Source: an uncultured Luminiphilus sp.
Lineage (GTDB): Bacteria > Pseudomonadota > Gammaproteobacteria > Pseudomonadales > Halieaceae
Direction: 5' to 3'
NCBI GenBank assembly: GCA_943787485.1
Contig: CALSMP010000005.1
Coordinates: 186,001 to 250,000, forward strand
DNA length: 64,000 nt
The notes beneath the pieces were generated by a model. It had not been told where the DNA came from. It saw only the letters and a program-made list of their open reading frames with translations, and did not search any database. Numbering within the stretch: the stretch's first letter is position 1; each line of letters opens with the position of its first letter. Position numbers and translations under genes: made by a program. This document shows, one piece after another, positions 56,094-64,000 of the stretch.

Positions 56094-58016
56094 ATGGAAT
56101 TCCATCTCAATGGATTTCGCCCCGGCGACCCTCGGGACCACCGGCGACGCTCCTCTGCACCCGCTCCACAGCCACTGCCGAGCACGACTGATGTCCTGAT
56201 CGTAGGCTGCGGGCCCGCGGGCTTAATGCTCGCCACTCAACTCGCCAAAATCGGCGATATCTCGGTAGTGATTATCGACGAGAAGACCGGCCCTATCGAA
56301 CTCGGCCAAGCAGACGGTATCTCAGGTCGATCACTCGAGATCTTTCAAGCCCTGGGATTTGAAGAGCGCGTTCTGAAAGAGGCGTATTTTCTGCAGGCGA
56401 TTACCTTTTGGAACAGCGATTCTGATGCCCCTGAGAGGCTTGTTCGCCGCTACAAAAAGCCCGATGGCCGGACCGTCTATTCGCAATTTCCTCACGTGGT
56501 GTTAAATCAAGCACGGGTCCACGACTTTTTGCTAGAGAGCATGGCGCGCTCGCCGAGCGAGCTCACACCTCACTACGGCGTGAAGCTAGCTGACCTGCAG
56601 ATACAAACCGGCAATCCACAGGCGAGCCACCCGGTCCTCGCAACCGTTACCGCCCAGATCCCGGGAGCAGATAACGACAGTGGCGCACTATCAAGCATCC
56701 AAGCCAAGTATGTCGTGGGTTGCGATGGCGCCAGAAGCACGGTCAGACAGCATCTCGGCATCGCGCTCGAGGGCGAGGCCGCCAACAGCTCTTGGGGGGT
56801 CATGGACCTGCTGGCGTTGACTGATTTCCCCGATGTCAGAATGAAATCTATTATTCAATCCAGCCACCACGGCAATATCATGATCATTCCACGCGAGGGA
56901 GGCCATCTGCTCCGCATCTATGTGGAACTCGCCAAGCTGAAAGAAGGCGCCCGCCTCTCTCGAGACAACGTGAGCGTTGAGCAACTGATCGACAACATCA
57001 AAAAGATTCTTTCCCCCTTTACGTTTGAGGTAAAGGAAATCGTCTGGTGGTCAGTCTATGAGGTCGGTCAGCGCCTTGCACGCCGCTTTGATTCTCGGCA
57101 CCTGGCACCCGAAGAAGCCGATCATCCGCACGGTTTCATCGCGGGTGATGCCTGTCACACGCACAGTCCCAAAGCGGGCCAAGGAATGAATATTTCCATG
57201 CACGATGCCTTTAATCTGGGCTGGAAGTTGGCTGCAGTGCTGCAGGGCAGGAGCCCCCCAGCTATCTTGCACACCTACACCCAGGAGCGTCGCCGAATCG
57301 CCCAAGAGCTCATCGATTTCGATCGAGAACTCGCCGAACTCTTTTCCGCCTCGACAGGAGAAGAGACTTCGGATGATGCCGGGTCTCCGCTTCAGCAGGC
57401 GCTGCTTCGGGCCGATGGTTACGTGTCAGGAACCCTGAACACCTATGCGACTTCGCTGTTAACAAGCCAGGCCACCATGGACAACCCCCCAATCAACTTA
57501 CAGATTGGGAAACGCCTGTCTTCTCTGGTGTTGGCCAGACTCGCGGATGCACGGCCCATGCATCTGAGTGAAGCGCTGACAGCTGACGGACGCTGGCGCC
57601 TCATTTTGTTCAGCGATGACGCCTCGCCAGCACAACCCACATCACGTCTACGGGCTCTCGCCAGCTGGCTTGCTGACAATGAAGCGTCACCCCTCCTTCG
57701 CACCCAAGAGCCCACGAAAGATATAGATGCGGTGATTGAGGTTCTTACGGTGCTACAAGCTGGCGACGAAGCCTTGGAATTTCAAGATTTCCCCGACCTG
57801 CTGTGGCCCAGCAGAGGTACCCTTAAGCTTCGGGACTACAACAAACTATTTTGTCCTCAATCGGATGCCTTGCACCCCTTTGATTACTTCGGCATCGATC
57901 GTTCGCTCGGATGCGCAGTCATTGTGCGTCCAGACCAGCACGTTGCTGCCTGTTTTGCGCTGGACGATACCGCGGCAATTCAGGCGTTTTTCGAGCACTG
58001 CCTGCTCTATCCCTAG
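56094..58016 (+). CDS. FAD-dependent aromatic hydroxylase (phenol 2-monooxygenase/MobA-like)
   Basis: The 640-residue flavoprotein has the FAD motif DVLIVGCGPAGLMLATQLAK (about residues 33-52), the DG segment YVVGCDGARSTVRQ and the GD motif GFIAGDACHTHSPKAGQGMN. A C-terminal thioredoxin-like domain follows, as in phenol hydroxylase and 3-hydroxybenzoate 4-hydroxylase. It adds one oxygen to a phenolic ring; the substrate is unknown. It follows the amidase by six bases and converges with the penicillin acylase gene. Confidence 0.83.
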   Translation: MEFHLNGFRPGDPRDHRRRSSAPAPQPLPSTTDVLIVGCGPAGLMLATQLAKIGDISVVIIDEKTGPIELGQADGISGRSLEIFQALGFEERVLKEAYFLQAITFWNSDSDAPERLVRRYKKPDGRTVYSQFPHVVLNQARVHDFLLESMARSPSELTPHYGVKLADLQIQTGNPQASHPVLATVTAQIPGADNDSGALSSIQAKYVVGCDGARSTVRQHLGIALEGEAANSSWGVMDLLALTDFPDVRMKSIIQSSHHGNIMIIPREGGHLLRIYVELAKLKEGARLSRDNVSVEQLIDNIKKILSPFTFEVKEIVWWSVYEVGQRLARRFDSRHLAPEEADHPHGFIAGDACHTHSPKAGQGMNISMHDAFNLGWKLAAVLQGRSPPAILHTYTQERRRIAQELIDFDRELAELFSASTGEETSDDAGSPLQQALLRADGYVSGTLNTYATSLLTSQATMDNPPINLQIGKRLSSLVLARLADARPMHLSEALTADGRWRLILFSDDASPAQPTSRLRALASWLADNEASPLLRTQEPTKDIDAVIEVLTVLQAGDEALEFQDFPDLLWPSRGTLKLRDYNKLFCPQSDALHPFDYFGIDRSLGCAVIVRPDQHVAACFALDDTAAIQAFFEHCLLYP

Positions 58017-58059
58017 TAGCCCAGGGGATTGCATCCTTGATTCAACACGCGGGGCTTAC

Positions 58060-60594
58060 TCAGCGAAGAACAACTATTTCTTGGCTTACCGCTGAGGCTT
58101 CGACGTCAGCGCGCGTAAATGGCACCGGCTTGTAACCAAATTGCGCATACAGCTGAAGCTGATCGTCGTAGTGTGCCCCTGGCTCACCTGACATCATGCG
58201 GTGGCCACCCTGCCCCCCCGGTATGACATCACGCCCCTCAATCCCCTTGCCCGTAGCGACGAAAACGTTATTCTCACTTCCTCGATTTTGGTACGCAGAC
58301 AAGCTGAGCACATTGTCACTGTCCGCCTGTGGCACGCCGCGAAAGTTGTATGGCGGCCATTCCATTGGAGCAGCTGCCAAGCGCCAAGCACCCATCTCGG
58401 CGCCCTGCTCTTGTGCCAGTTTCTGCAGTGCCTCACGCAGACTGCGCAATACGACCCCCTCGACGGACTCGCCGTTGAGTAGATCAAATGCCGGCTCCTT
58501 GCCCGCGGTTTTTTCGTCAAGCCAATGCACCAAAGCTCGCATCGCCACTGACGTTCCCCAAGAAGCCCCAAGCGGCTGATTGGGATAACCGGTTGCCGCA
58601 AACCGGTAGTACTGATCCTCACCGACATCATCCAGAAAAACCTGACGCTGCAGTTGGTCGACAAACGCCTCCATCAGGGTGGGTGCGGGGCCGTAAAACC
58701 CCTTATCGTCGACGCGCCAGCTCTTGTCCCAGTCGGCGAGCAACGCGACGGCGGCCACTTCATCGCTGGACCCCTCGGCAACAGCAGCCAATAGCAACGG
58801 CATCAAATAACGGTGGTTCACATCCTCAAAACTGCTGCGCTCATTAATGGCAACGACATCAGCAACCGTAGCACCCGATTTGGCCTCGACTTGATCCATA
58901 AGAATGTGCACACGATCGGCCCGAGACCAGGTATATGACCATAGATCCGAACTTATCCACTCGGGAGCAGGTCGATTGTTCCAGTTGATGATATGACCGG
59001 TGCTTGGATTGCGAACTTTTGGATTATCGTCGTAGGGCCGCATTCCCTGCCAATCCACCGAGCCATCGCCCAATGCCGGAAGCCGCGGGTCGTGACCCGC
59101 AGCGCGGCGGGGATAATGCCCGCTATGAACATAGCCCAACTGCCCATGACGATCCATCGTATACATATTGATATTGGTGGTTTTTCCCCCCAGTCGACGC
59201 TCGGCAGCCTCGAGTGTGTGGTCTGTAGCCAGCCATACCCAGGTCATCAGATCCTGCACCGCTTTGCCCTCCCAAGCGCGAGCTCGCGCAACGGCGAGCC
59301 CCGCTGCTGGATCATGAGCAAGCACCATCCCTTGCTTCGCCCGTCTCGCCGTCACCAACACGTCCTCCTCGCCCTGCACGAGAATCCGCTCTGGCCAAGC
59401 GTCAAACGCGACCCACTCACCATCGTGCCAATACTGCTCAGGGTTTTCCGGATTAAGGGTGAGCCAAAATTCATCGGTTTGGTCTGAAATTCCTGCGGTA
59501 CTACCCCACGCCAAAGAGTCATTATGCGCAAACAACAACGACGGTAGCGCCAACAGCGTATTCCCAACCACATCAAAGTCACCGCCATGCAAACCAATGC
59601 CATAAACATAGCTGGGTGTTGCAAATCCAAATTGAGGGCCGTTTAGCAGCATACCTGAGGCATCGGAAACATCGGATACGGCCCAGTAATTACTGGCCGG
59701 GGAGAATTCTGCATGGGACAAATAACCGCTTTCTGCTACACGTGTTTTGAACCGGTCAGCCCTATCCCCACCCCGGCTCAGTCCTGCATAGCGACCCGCA
59801 GAGTCTGTGACGGTCCTAGCCAAAGGGGGCAACTCGCGCGTCTCCGTGAGATAGGTCGGTCGAATTAATTCTTGGTGAGTAATAGCGCCGGATCGTGGAA
59901 TTGTCGTCGGCGAGTCATCATCGGTGAGCCATTTGATGGTATTGAACAATGCCCATCCGCTCTGCTTACCATGCTTAAGCTCCATTGCCTGCAAAAACTC
60001 GAGATTGTCGCGCTCGCTGTTGAAGTCGGCGTAACGATGGGCAATGGACCCCACAAACATTGTCGCCACGTCATAGGCGGTCCATTCACTAGGCATAAAA
60101 TCGAAGTCAGCAAATGGCTTGGGTAGTAGTTCCATTTGTCGACCAGAAACCCGTTCGATCCACTCGTTCATACCGTCGGCGTAGCCTTGGAGGATATCGA
60201 GATCACGCTGCGCCAGCTGCTCAACCTGACGTCGCACGATCGGGTGGTTGTATTCCGTGCGGAGCTTCTTATCGAGAGTCACGTAGTCTGGACCCAGCAC
60301 CTCAGCAACCCGCCCCTGTGCCGTGCGCTTGAGCATCTCCATCTGAAATAAACGATCTTGGGCGACGGCATAACCAAAACCAAAGTAGACGCCGTAATTC
60401 GACTCGGCGAAAACTTGGGGTGTCCCGTAGGCATCGCGATAAATGGTAACTGCATTGGCAGGCGCATCGGCATCACCGCCGGCAAGACGCCGCTCGACGC
60501 TATGATCCCGATTACACCCGACGAGTGTCAGAGCAATGACCACCAGCACAGCAGCACTCATGGTTGGCCTGATGATTGTTTTAAGGCCAGGCAT
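58060..60594 (-). CDS. Penicillin G acylase-type enzyme, predicted lipoprotein
   Basis: The 844-residue Ntn-hydrolase precursor aligns by eye along its length with E. coli penicillin G acylase: GYAVAQDRLFQMEMLKRTAQ (residues 75-94), LLPKPFADFDFMPSEW, the self-cleavage and catalytic SNYW (Ser301), NGPQFGFATPSYVYGIGLHG, INWNNRPAPEW, and the end VPQADSDNVLSLSAYQNRG to QEIVVLR. It cleaves phenylacetyl amides to phenylacetate. The signal ends with lipobox LVGC (Cys27), so a lipid anchor is predicted; the E. coli enzyme is soluble. It lies downstream of a TonB receptor, with a terminator between. Confidence 0.9.
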   Translation of the reverse strand: MPGLKTIIRPTMSAAVLVVIALTLVGCNRDHSVERRLAGGDADAPANAVTIYRDAYGTPQVFAESNYGVYFGFGYAVAQDRLFQMEMLKRTAQGRVAEVLGPDYVTLDKKLRTEYNHPIVRRQVEQLAQRDLDILQGYADGMNEWIERVSGRQMELLPKPFADFDFMPSEWTAYDVATMFVGSIAHRYADFNSERDNLEFLQAMELKHGKQSGWALFNTIKWLTDDDSPTTIPRSGAITHQELIRPTYLTETRELPPLARTVTDSAGRYAGLSRGGDRADRFKTRVAESGYLSHAEFSPASNYWAVSDVSDASGMLLNGPQFGFATPSYVYGIGLHGGDFDVVGNTLLALPSLLFAHNDSLAWGSTAGISDQTDEFWLTLNPENPEQYWHDGEWVAFDAWPERILVQGEEDVLVTARRAKQGMVLAHDPAAGLAVARARAWEGKAVQDLMTWVWLATDHTLEAAERRLGGKTTNINMYTMDRHGQLGYVHSGHYPRRAAGHDPRLPALGDGSVDWQGMRPYDDNPKVRNPSTGHIINWNNRPAPEWISSDLWSYTWSRADRVHILMDQVEAKSGATVADVVAINERSSFEDVNHRYLMPLLLAAVAEGSSDEVAAVALLADWDKSWRVDDKGFYGPAPTLMEAFVDQLQRQVFLDDVGEDQYYRFAATGYPNQPLGASWGTSVAMRALVHWLDEKTAGKEPAFDLLNGESVEGVVLRSLREALQKLAQEQGAEMGAWRLAAAPMEWPPYNFRGVPQADSDNVLSLSAYQNRGSENNVFVATGKGIEGRDVIPGGQGGHRMMSGEPGAHYDDQLQLYAQFGYKPVPFTRADVEASAVSQEIVVLR

Positions 60595-60658
60595 TCATAT
60601 CTCCCTCATAGACGCAGCCAAACATTGCCCTACCAACACGCCCAAGTCGATACCAAGA

Positions 60659-60688
60659 TTAAAAAAAGGGGCTATAAAAATAGCCCCT
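60659..60688 (-). terminator. Rho-independent terminator between the TonB receptor and penicillin acylase
   Basis: On the minus strand GGGGCTA-TTTTTA-TAGCCCC is followed by TTTTTTT. It ends the receptor transcript 21 bases after its stop, so acylase expression needs read-through or its own promoter. Confidence 0.9.
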
Positions 60689-60708
60689 GAACAAGCGAGT
60701 TGCCATCC

Positions 60709-63009
60709 TCACATCTGGTAGCGCACAGAGACTCCCCAAAGCTCAGGAGCCCCCCATACGCCAATGACACCGGGACCGATGGTATAGCTATGAGATACCC
60801 ATTGTTCATCGGTAATGTTCTTACCCCAGAGAGCCAGCTGCCAAGACTCATTGGCAGAGGTCCAGGAAAGTCTCATGTCGATCAAATCAAATTCGTCGAT
60901 TTTCGTGTTCTGATTGATGTAGTCATTGATTTGCTCATCGGTGTGATAGTAGTCAGCTCGAAGACTGACCACGCTTCCCCCTGGCAACGGGAAATCAACC
61001 ACACCTCCCAATGAATATTTATTCTCAGGAGCCTGTCGCAGGGAATCGGAATTCCCCGGTATAGCTGTCGGGTCGATACCGTTAATAGTGAAATCACTAA
61101 CCGCGGTATCTAGGTAGGCATAGCTGCCGAACAGCCGGAAATTTTCCGTTGGCGCCCACGTAATTTCGGCTTCTACACCGGCAATCTCGGCCTCACCGAC
61201 GTTTTCGGTAATGAACTGGCCAAAATTGGGGTTGTCTACGGTAGGCCCGAAACGCACGATTTGCAGGTCTGTATAGTCCATGTAAAACGCCGCGGCGTTC
61301 ACTCGCAAGGTGCGATTAAGGAAATCACCCTTCAAACCGATTTCGTAGTTGATCACGTCCTCGGGATCGATAGGACGAGAGGCCTGCTCCGGTGTTCCCG
61401 CTCCACCGCCAAATCCGCCACTCTTAAAGCCCCAGGAAGCGGTGCCATAGACCATGACATCGTCATTGATGTTATAGGTCAGCGTAAATTTAGGGGATAC
61501 GTCACTCCAGCTCTCCTTGGCATTCACCGTAAAGGTCTGTGGAATGATCGACAGGCTACCACCCACACCGGCACAGTACTGGCTGAAGTTTGCCTGCCCC
61601 TCCGCGCTGCCGCAGTTGACGCCAGTCGTGGTGGTATCTTTCTCATCAGAGGTATACCGAACGCCAAAAGTTGCGGTTAACGCGTCGGTAATATCATAGT
61701 CGCCTTGAAAATAAGCGGCGTAACTGGTGGTCGTATTTTCTTGGCGAGACACCTCATTGCCGATATCGATAGCACCGCCCCAGGTCTGAGTGCCCGGATC
61801 GACGAAAACACCGCCCCCAACGGTTTGTGGCAACAGCAGACGATATTGCTCTGTCCGCTCCGAATCCTCATCCAGGTAATAAATCCCCGCCACATAGTTG
61901 AAGCGGCCATCCAAGTTGGATGTCCAGCGAAACTCTTGCGTGAAGGTATCAATGTCCTGTGTGATGTCATCGATGATTTCGACAGGAATACCTACACCAA
62001 TCGAGGCCATGCCCCAGTCAGTCTTGGCGTTGCGAAAGCCTGTAATGGACGTCAGGGTACCCGAACCGAAATCTATATCCCCTTGCAAGCTAAAACCGGA
62101 AGCCTCTCGGTCCGAGCCGCCACCCTGTTCTCTCGTTCCCGCGGGCGCCGCTACTTTTCTGAAATCGCCGCCCCACGCTTTCCAACTGTCGACGGTTGGG
62201 CCGCCATTCCCAAATACCGGGAAGCGCCCCATATCCTCCCGCTCATCCTCCATATAATCGGCAGACAGCAACCAATCCATGGAATCCGTCTCCCAGCGCA
62301 ACTGGGCTCGGTAAGAAGTAACGTCCTCATCCTGCTGATCCACGCCCATAACGAAGTTATCGACATAACCATCGTGCTCTCGATGGTTAAACACCAATTT
62401 GCCTGAGAGAGAGTCGGTGATCGGTCCCGACACCAAACCCTGATAGCGAAGGTTTCCTTTCGTACCGGCAGACACTTCGGCACGAATATTGGCTTCTTGA
62501 GAGGGTCGCATGGTCGTGACGTTGATAGCACCTCCCACCGCATTACGACCAAAAAGAGTCCCCTGAGGGCCGCGCAGCACCTCTATCCGCTCAACGTCAA
62601 ACATCTCCTGATTAATCGATGCGATAGAACCGATATAGACCCCATCGAGAAACATTACTACCGAGTTATCCATGCTGGGCCCGTCGTCGGCAGAGCTCAC
62701 ACCGCGCATGGAGAGAATCGCTTGGCCGGGGGCGAATTCAGCATAGGCCATACCGGGCACTCTGAAAGCGATTTCTGTGGGCCCAAAAATTTGAGCTTCA
62801 TTAAGCTCATCTCCCGTAATTGCACTTACCGCTACGGCAACATCTTGGAGGTTCTCCTCACGGTAGTTCGCGGTGACGAAAACCTCTTCAAGCTGACCAC
62901 CCTGCGCGTATACCGAGGTGGCGGGCACAGCCGACACCAAAGCTATTCCCAAACCACCAAACAACGCCTGGTGACAAGACACGGCCATCTTTGACTTTTT
63001 CATTTTCAT
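60709..63009 (-). CDS. TonB-dependent outer membrane receptor
   Basis: The 766-residue protein has a signal peptide, a TonB-box-like start (LEEVFVTANYREENLQDVAV), the plug motif VERIEVLRGPQGTLFGRNAV and a beta barrel ending LWGVSVRYQM. It sits between paaK and the penicillin acylase on the same strand, so uptake of a phenylacetylated or aromatic compound is a reasonable inference. It is not close in sequence to the other receptor at 35.1 kb apart from family motifs. Confidence 0.88.
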   Translation of the reverse strand: MKMKKSKMAVSCHQALFGGLGIALVSAVPATSVYAQGGQLEEVFVTANYREENLQDVAVAVSAITGDELNEAQIFGPTEIAFRVPGMAYAEFAPGQAILSMRGVSSADDGPSMDNSVVMFLDGVYIGSIASINQEMFDVERIEVLRGPQGTLFGRNAVGGAINVTTMRPSQEANIRAEVSAGTKGNLRYQGLVSGPITDSLSGKLVFNHREHDGYVDNFVMGVDQQDEDVTSYRAQLRWETDSMDWLLSADYMEDEREDMGRFPVFGNGGPTVDSWKAWGGDFRKVAAPAGTREQGGGSDREASGFSLQGDIDFGSGTLTSITGFRNAKTDWGMASIGVGIPVEIIDDITQDIDTFTQEFRWTSNLDGRFNYVAGIYYLDEDSERTEQYRLLLPQTVGGGVFVDPGTQTWGGAIDIGNEVSRQENTTTSYAAYFQGDYDITDALTATFGVRYTSDEKDTTTTGVNCGSAEGQANFSQYCAGVGGSLSIIPQTFTVNAKESWSDVSPKFTLTYNINDDVMVYGTASWGFKSGGFGGGAGTPEQASRPIDPEDVINYEIGLKGDFLNRTLRVNAAAFYMDYTDLQIVRFGPTVDNPNFGQFITENVGEAEIAGVEAEITWAPTENFRLFGSYAYLDTAVSDFTINGIDPTAIPGNSDSLRQAPENKYSLGGVVDFPLPGGSVVSLRADYYHTDEQINDYINQNTKIDEFDLIDMRLSWTSANESWQLALWGKNITDEQWVSHSYTIGPGVIGVWGAPELWGVSVRYQM

Positions 63010-63111
63010 GGTTGTGCTCCTTTGTGTTTTACCGCTGTTTACATGCTAGTTATTTGAATTTACTTGCAAATTGACGATCCAGCCTCTAGTCGCGCCTCGC
63101 AATGACTCACC

Positions 63112-64000
63112 TCAGCGCCGATCAATGACTCGCTTAGCCTTGCCTTCCGAGCGCGGAATGCCGCCGACCTCGTGTAGCTTCATCTGGCAGCTAATGCCTA
63201 TATAAGATTTGATCAGCTGCTGGAGCTCTTCCGACTGCGCCCCAGCGTCCTGAGCACCGGGGGCGGATTCAACGTGCAGGAGCACCTCATCCATATTCCC
63301 CGAACGGGATAGCTCTATTTGGTAGTGGGGGGCCAGCGCATGCTTTTGAAGCAAAATTTCCTCGATCTGGGATGGAAAGACGTTAACTCCCCGAACAATC
63401 AGCATATCGTCCGAACGCCCTGTGATCTTAGCGATACGTCGCATCACGCTCTCAGTCCCGGGCAACAGCGAGGTTAAATCTCGCGTACGGTATCGAATGA
63501 TCGGGAATGCCTCCTTGGTGAGGCTGGTAAAAACGAGCTCACCCTCTTCCCCAGCAGGCAGCACCTCCCCCGATTCCGGATCGATTATTTCTGGGTAGAA
63601 ATGATCCTCCCAAATCGTGGGGCCATCTTTAGATTCAACAAACTCCTGCGCCACGCCTGGTCCCATCACCTCGGACAAGCCGTATATGTCGGTGGCATCG
63701 ATACAACAACGCGCCTCAATCGCCTTACGCATGGCATCGGTCCACGGCTCCGCCCCAAAAATACCGAGCCGCAATTTGAGCGCCGCGGGATCAATCCCCT
63801 GCCGCTCGATTTCGTCGGCGATATTCAGCATATAAGATGGCGTAACCATGATGATGTCCGACTCAAAATCGCGCAAAAGCTGCACCTGCTTCTCGGTTTG
63901 GCCACCCGACATCGGAATCACGGTACAGCCCAGCTTCTCGGCGCCGTAATGCGCTCCGAGTCCGCCAGTAAAAAGCCCATAACCGTACGCGACCTGTACA
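63112..64000 (-). CDS. paaK: Phenylacetate-CoA ligase (partial, C-terminal part)
   Basis: PaaK activates phenylacetate to phenylacetyl-CoA, the first intracellular step. The reading frame is open to the window edge (YGYGLFTGGLGAHYGAEKLG before residue MIPMSGGQ), so the amino terminus lies beyond it. Visible are YGLSEVMGPGVAQE, GELVFTSLTKEAFPIIRYRT, GRSDDMLIVRGVNVFPSQIE and the end GKAKRVIDRR. It is separated from the main paa operon by about 9 kb. Confidence 0.94.
   Translation of the reverse strand, partial: VQVAYGYGLFTGGLGAHYGAEKLGCTVIPMSGGQTEKQVQLLRDFESDIIMVTPSYMLNIADEIERQGIDPAALKLRLGIFGAEPWTDAMRKAIEARCCIDATDIYGLSEVMGPGVAQEFVESKDGPTIWEDHFYPEIIDPESGEVLPAGEEGELVFTSLTKEAFPIIRYRTRDLTSLLPGTESVMRRIAKITGRSDDMLIVRGVNVFPSQIEEILLQKHALAPHYQIELSRSGNMDEVLLHVESAPGAQDAGAQSEELQQLIKSYIGISCQMKLHEVGGIPRSEGKAKRVIDRR

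Noticed and set aside
1-64000. CRISPR array, insertion sequence, prophage or replication origin
   Set aside because: No regularly spaced repeats, transposase, integrase, phage structural gene or DnaA-box cluster was recognised.

Overview
The window reads as one continuous chromosomal segment of a marine gammaproteobacterium. The housekeeping genes (dnaX, recR, glnS, cysS, folD, acnB, lpxH, miaE) are gammaproteobacterial in type. The two TonB receptors, the many amidases and the aromatic catabolism resemble the OM60/NOR5 (Halieaceae) group; that placement is an inference from gene style, not a computed phylogeny. No CRISPR array, insertion sequence, integrase or prophage was seen.

Layout. 1-2.2 kb: recR (cut by the window edge), an unusual 50-residue ORF where ybaB would be expected, dnaX with a complete programmed -1 frameshift signal, and the 4.5S SRP RNA, all on the minus strand. 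2.3-7.2 kb: a two-gene RND efflux operon followed by its TetR regulator. 7.3-10.0 kb: tRNA-Arg, a PAPS-type sulfotransferase and a secreted beta-helix protein. 10.2-10.43 kb: an intergenic locus with a good sigma70 promoter, four hairpins carrying GGA in their loops and a strong terminator. I read it as a CsrB/RsmZ-type small RNA. 10.6-15.8 kb: a frame-broken Lrp/AsnC regulator divergent from a fused indolepyruvate ferredoxin oxidoreductase and a leucine/phenylalanine dehydrogenase. 15.8-25.4 kb: tRNA-His, tRNA-Pro and housekeeping genes.

25.4-64 kb: a large catabolic region for amides, amines and phenylacetate. Its core is (i) aauBEDA-type tryptophan-tryptophylquinone aromatic amine dehydrogenase with two c-type cytochromes, an aldehyde dehydrogenase and an AraC regulator; (ii) paaZGIJABCDE with an ActP-like symporter and DUF485 partner, and paaK at the window end; (iii) a true penicillin G acylase-type enzyme, predicted to be a lipoprotein, next to a TonB receptor. 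Around these lie three amidases, a YtcJ-like amidohydrolase, a class II deacetylase-like enzyme, malonyl-CoA synthetase, an AtoE-type transporter, a flavoprotein hydroxylase and a HpaR-like regulator. The pieces fit a route in which N-acylated or phenylacetylated compounds and aromatic amines are taken up, hydrolysed or oxidatively deaminated to phenylacetaldehyde or phenylacetate, activated by PaaK and degraded by epoxidation and ring opening.

Quality note: from about 49.9 to 54.1 kb at least ten frame breaks occur in paaA, paaJ, paaI, paaG and paaZ, several of them at homopolymer runs, while almost everything else is intact. This looks like a local sequence-quality problem rather than gene decay. 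Start codons were moved from the longest ORF wherever family alignment or a neighbouring stop argued for it.
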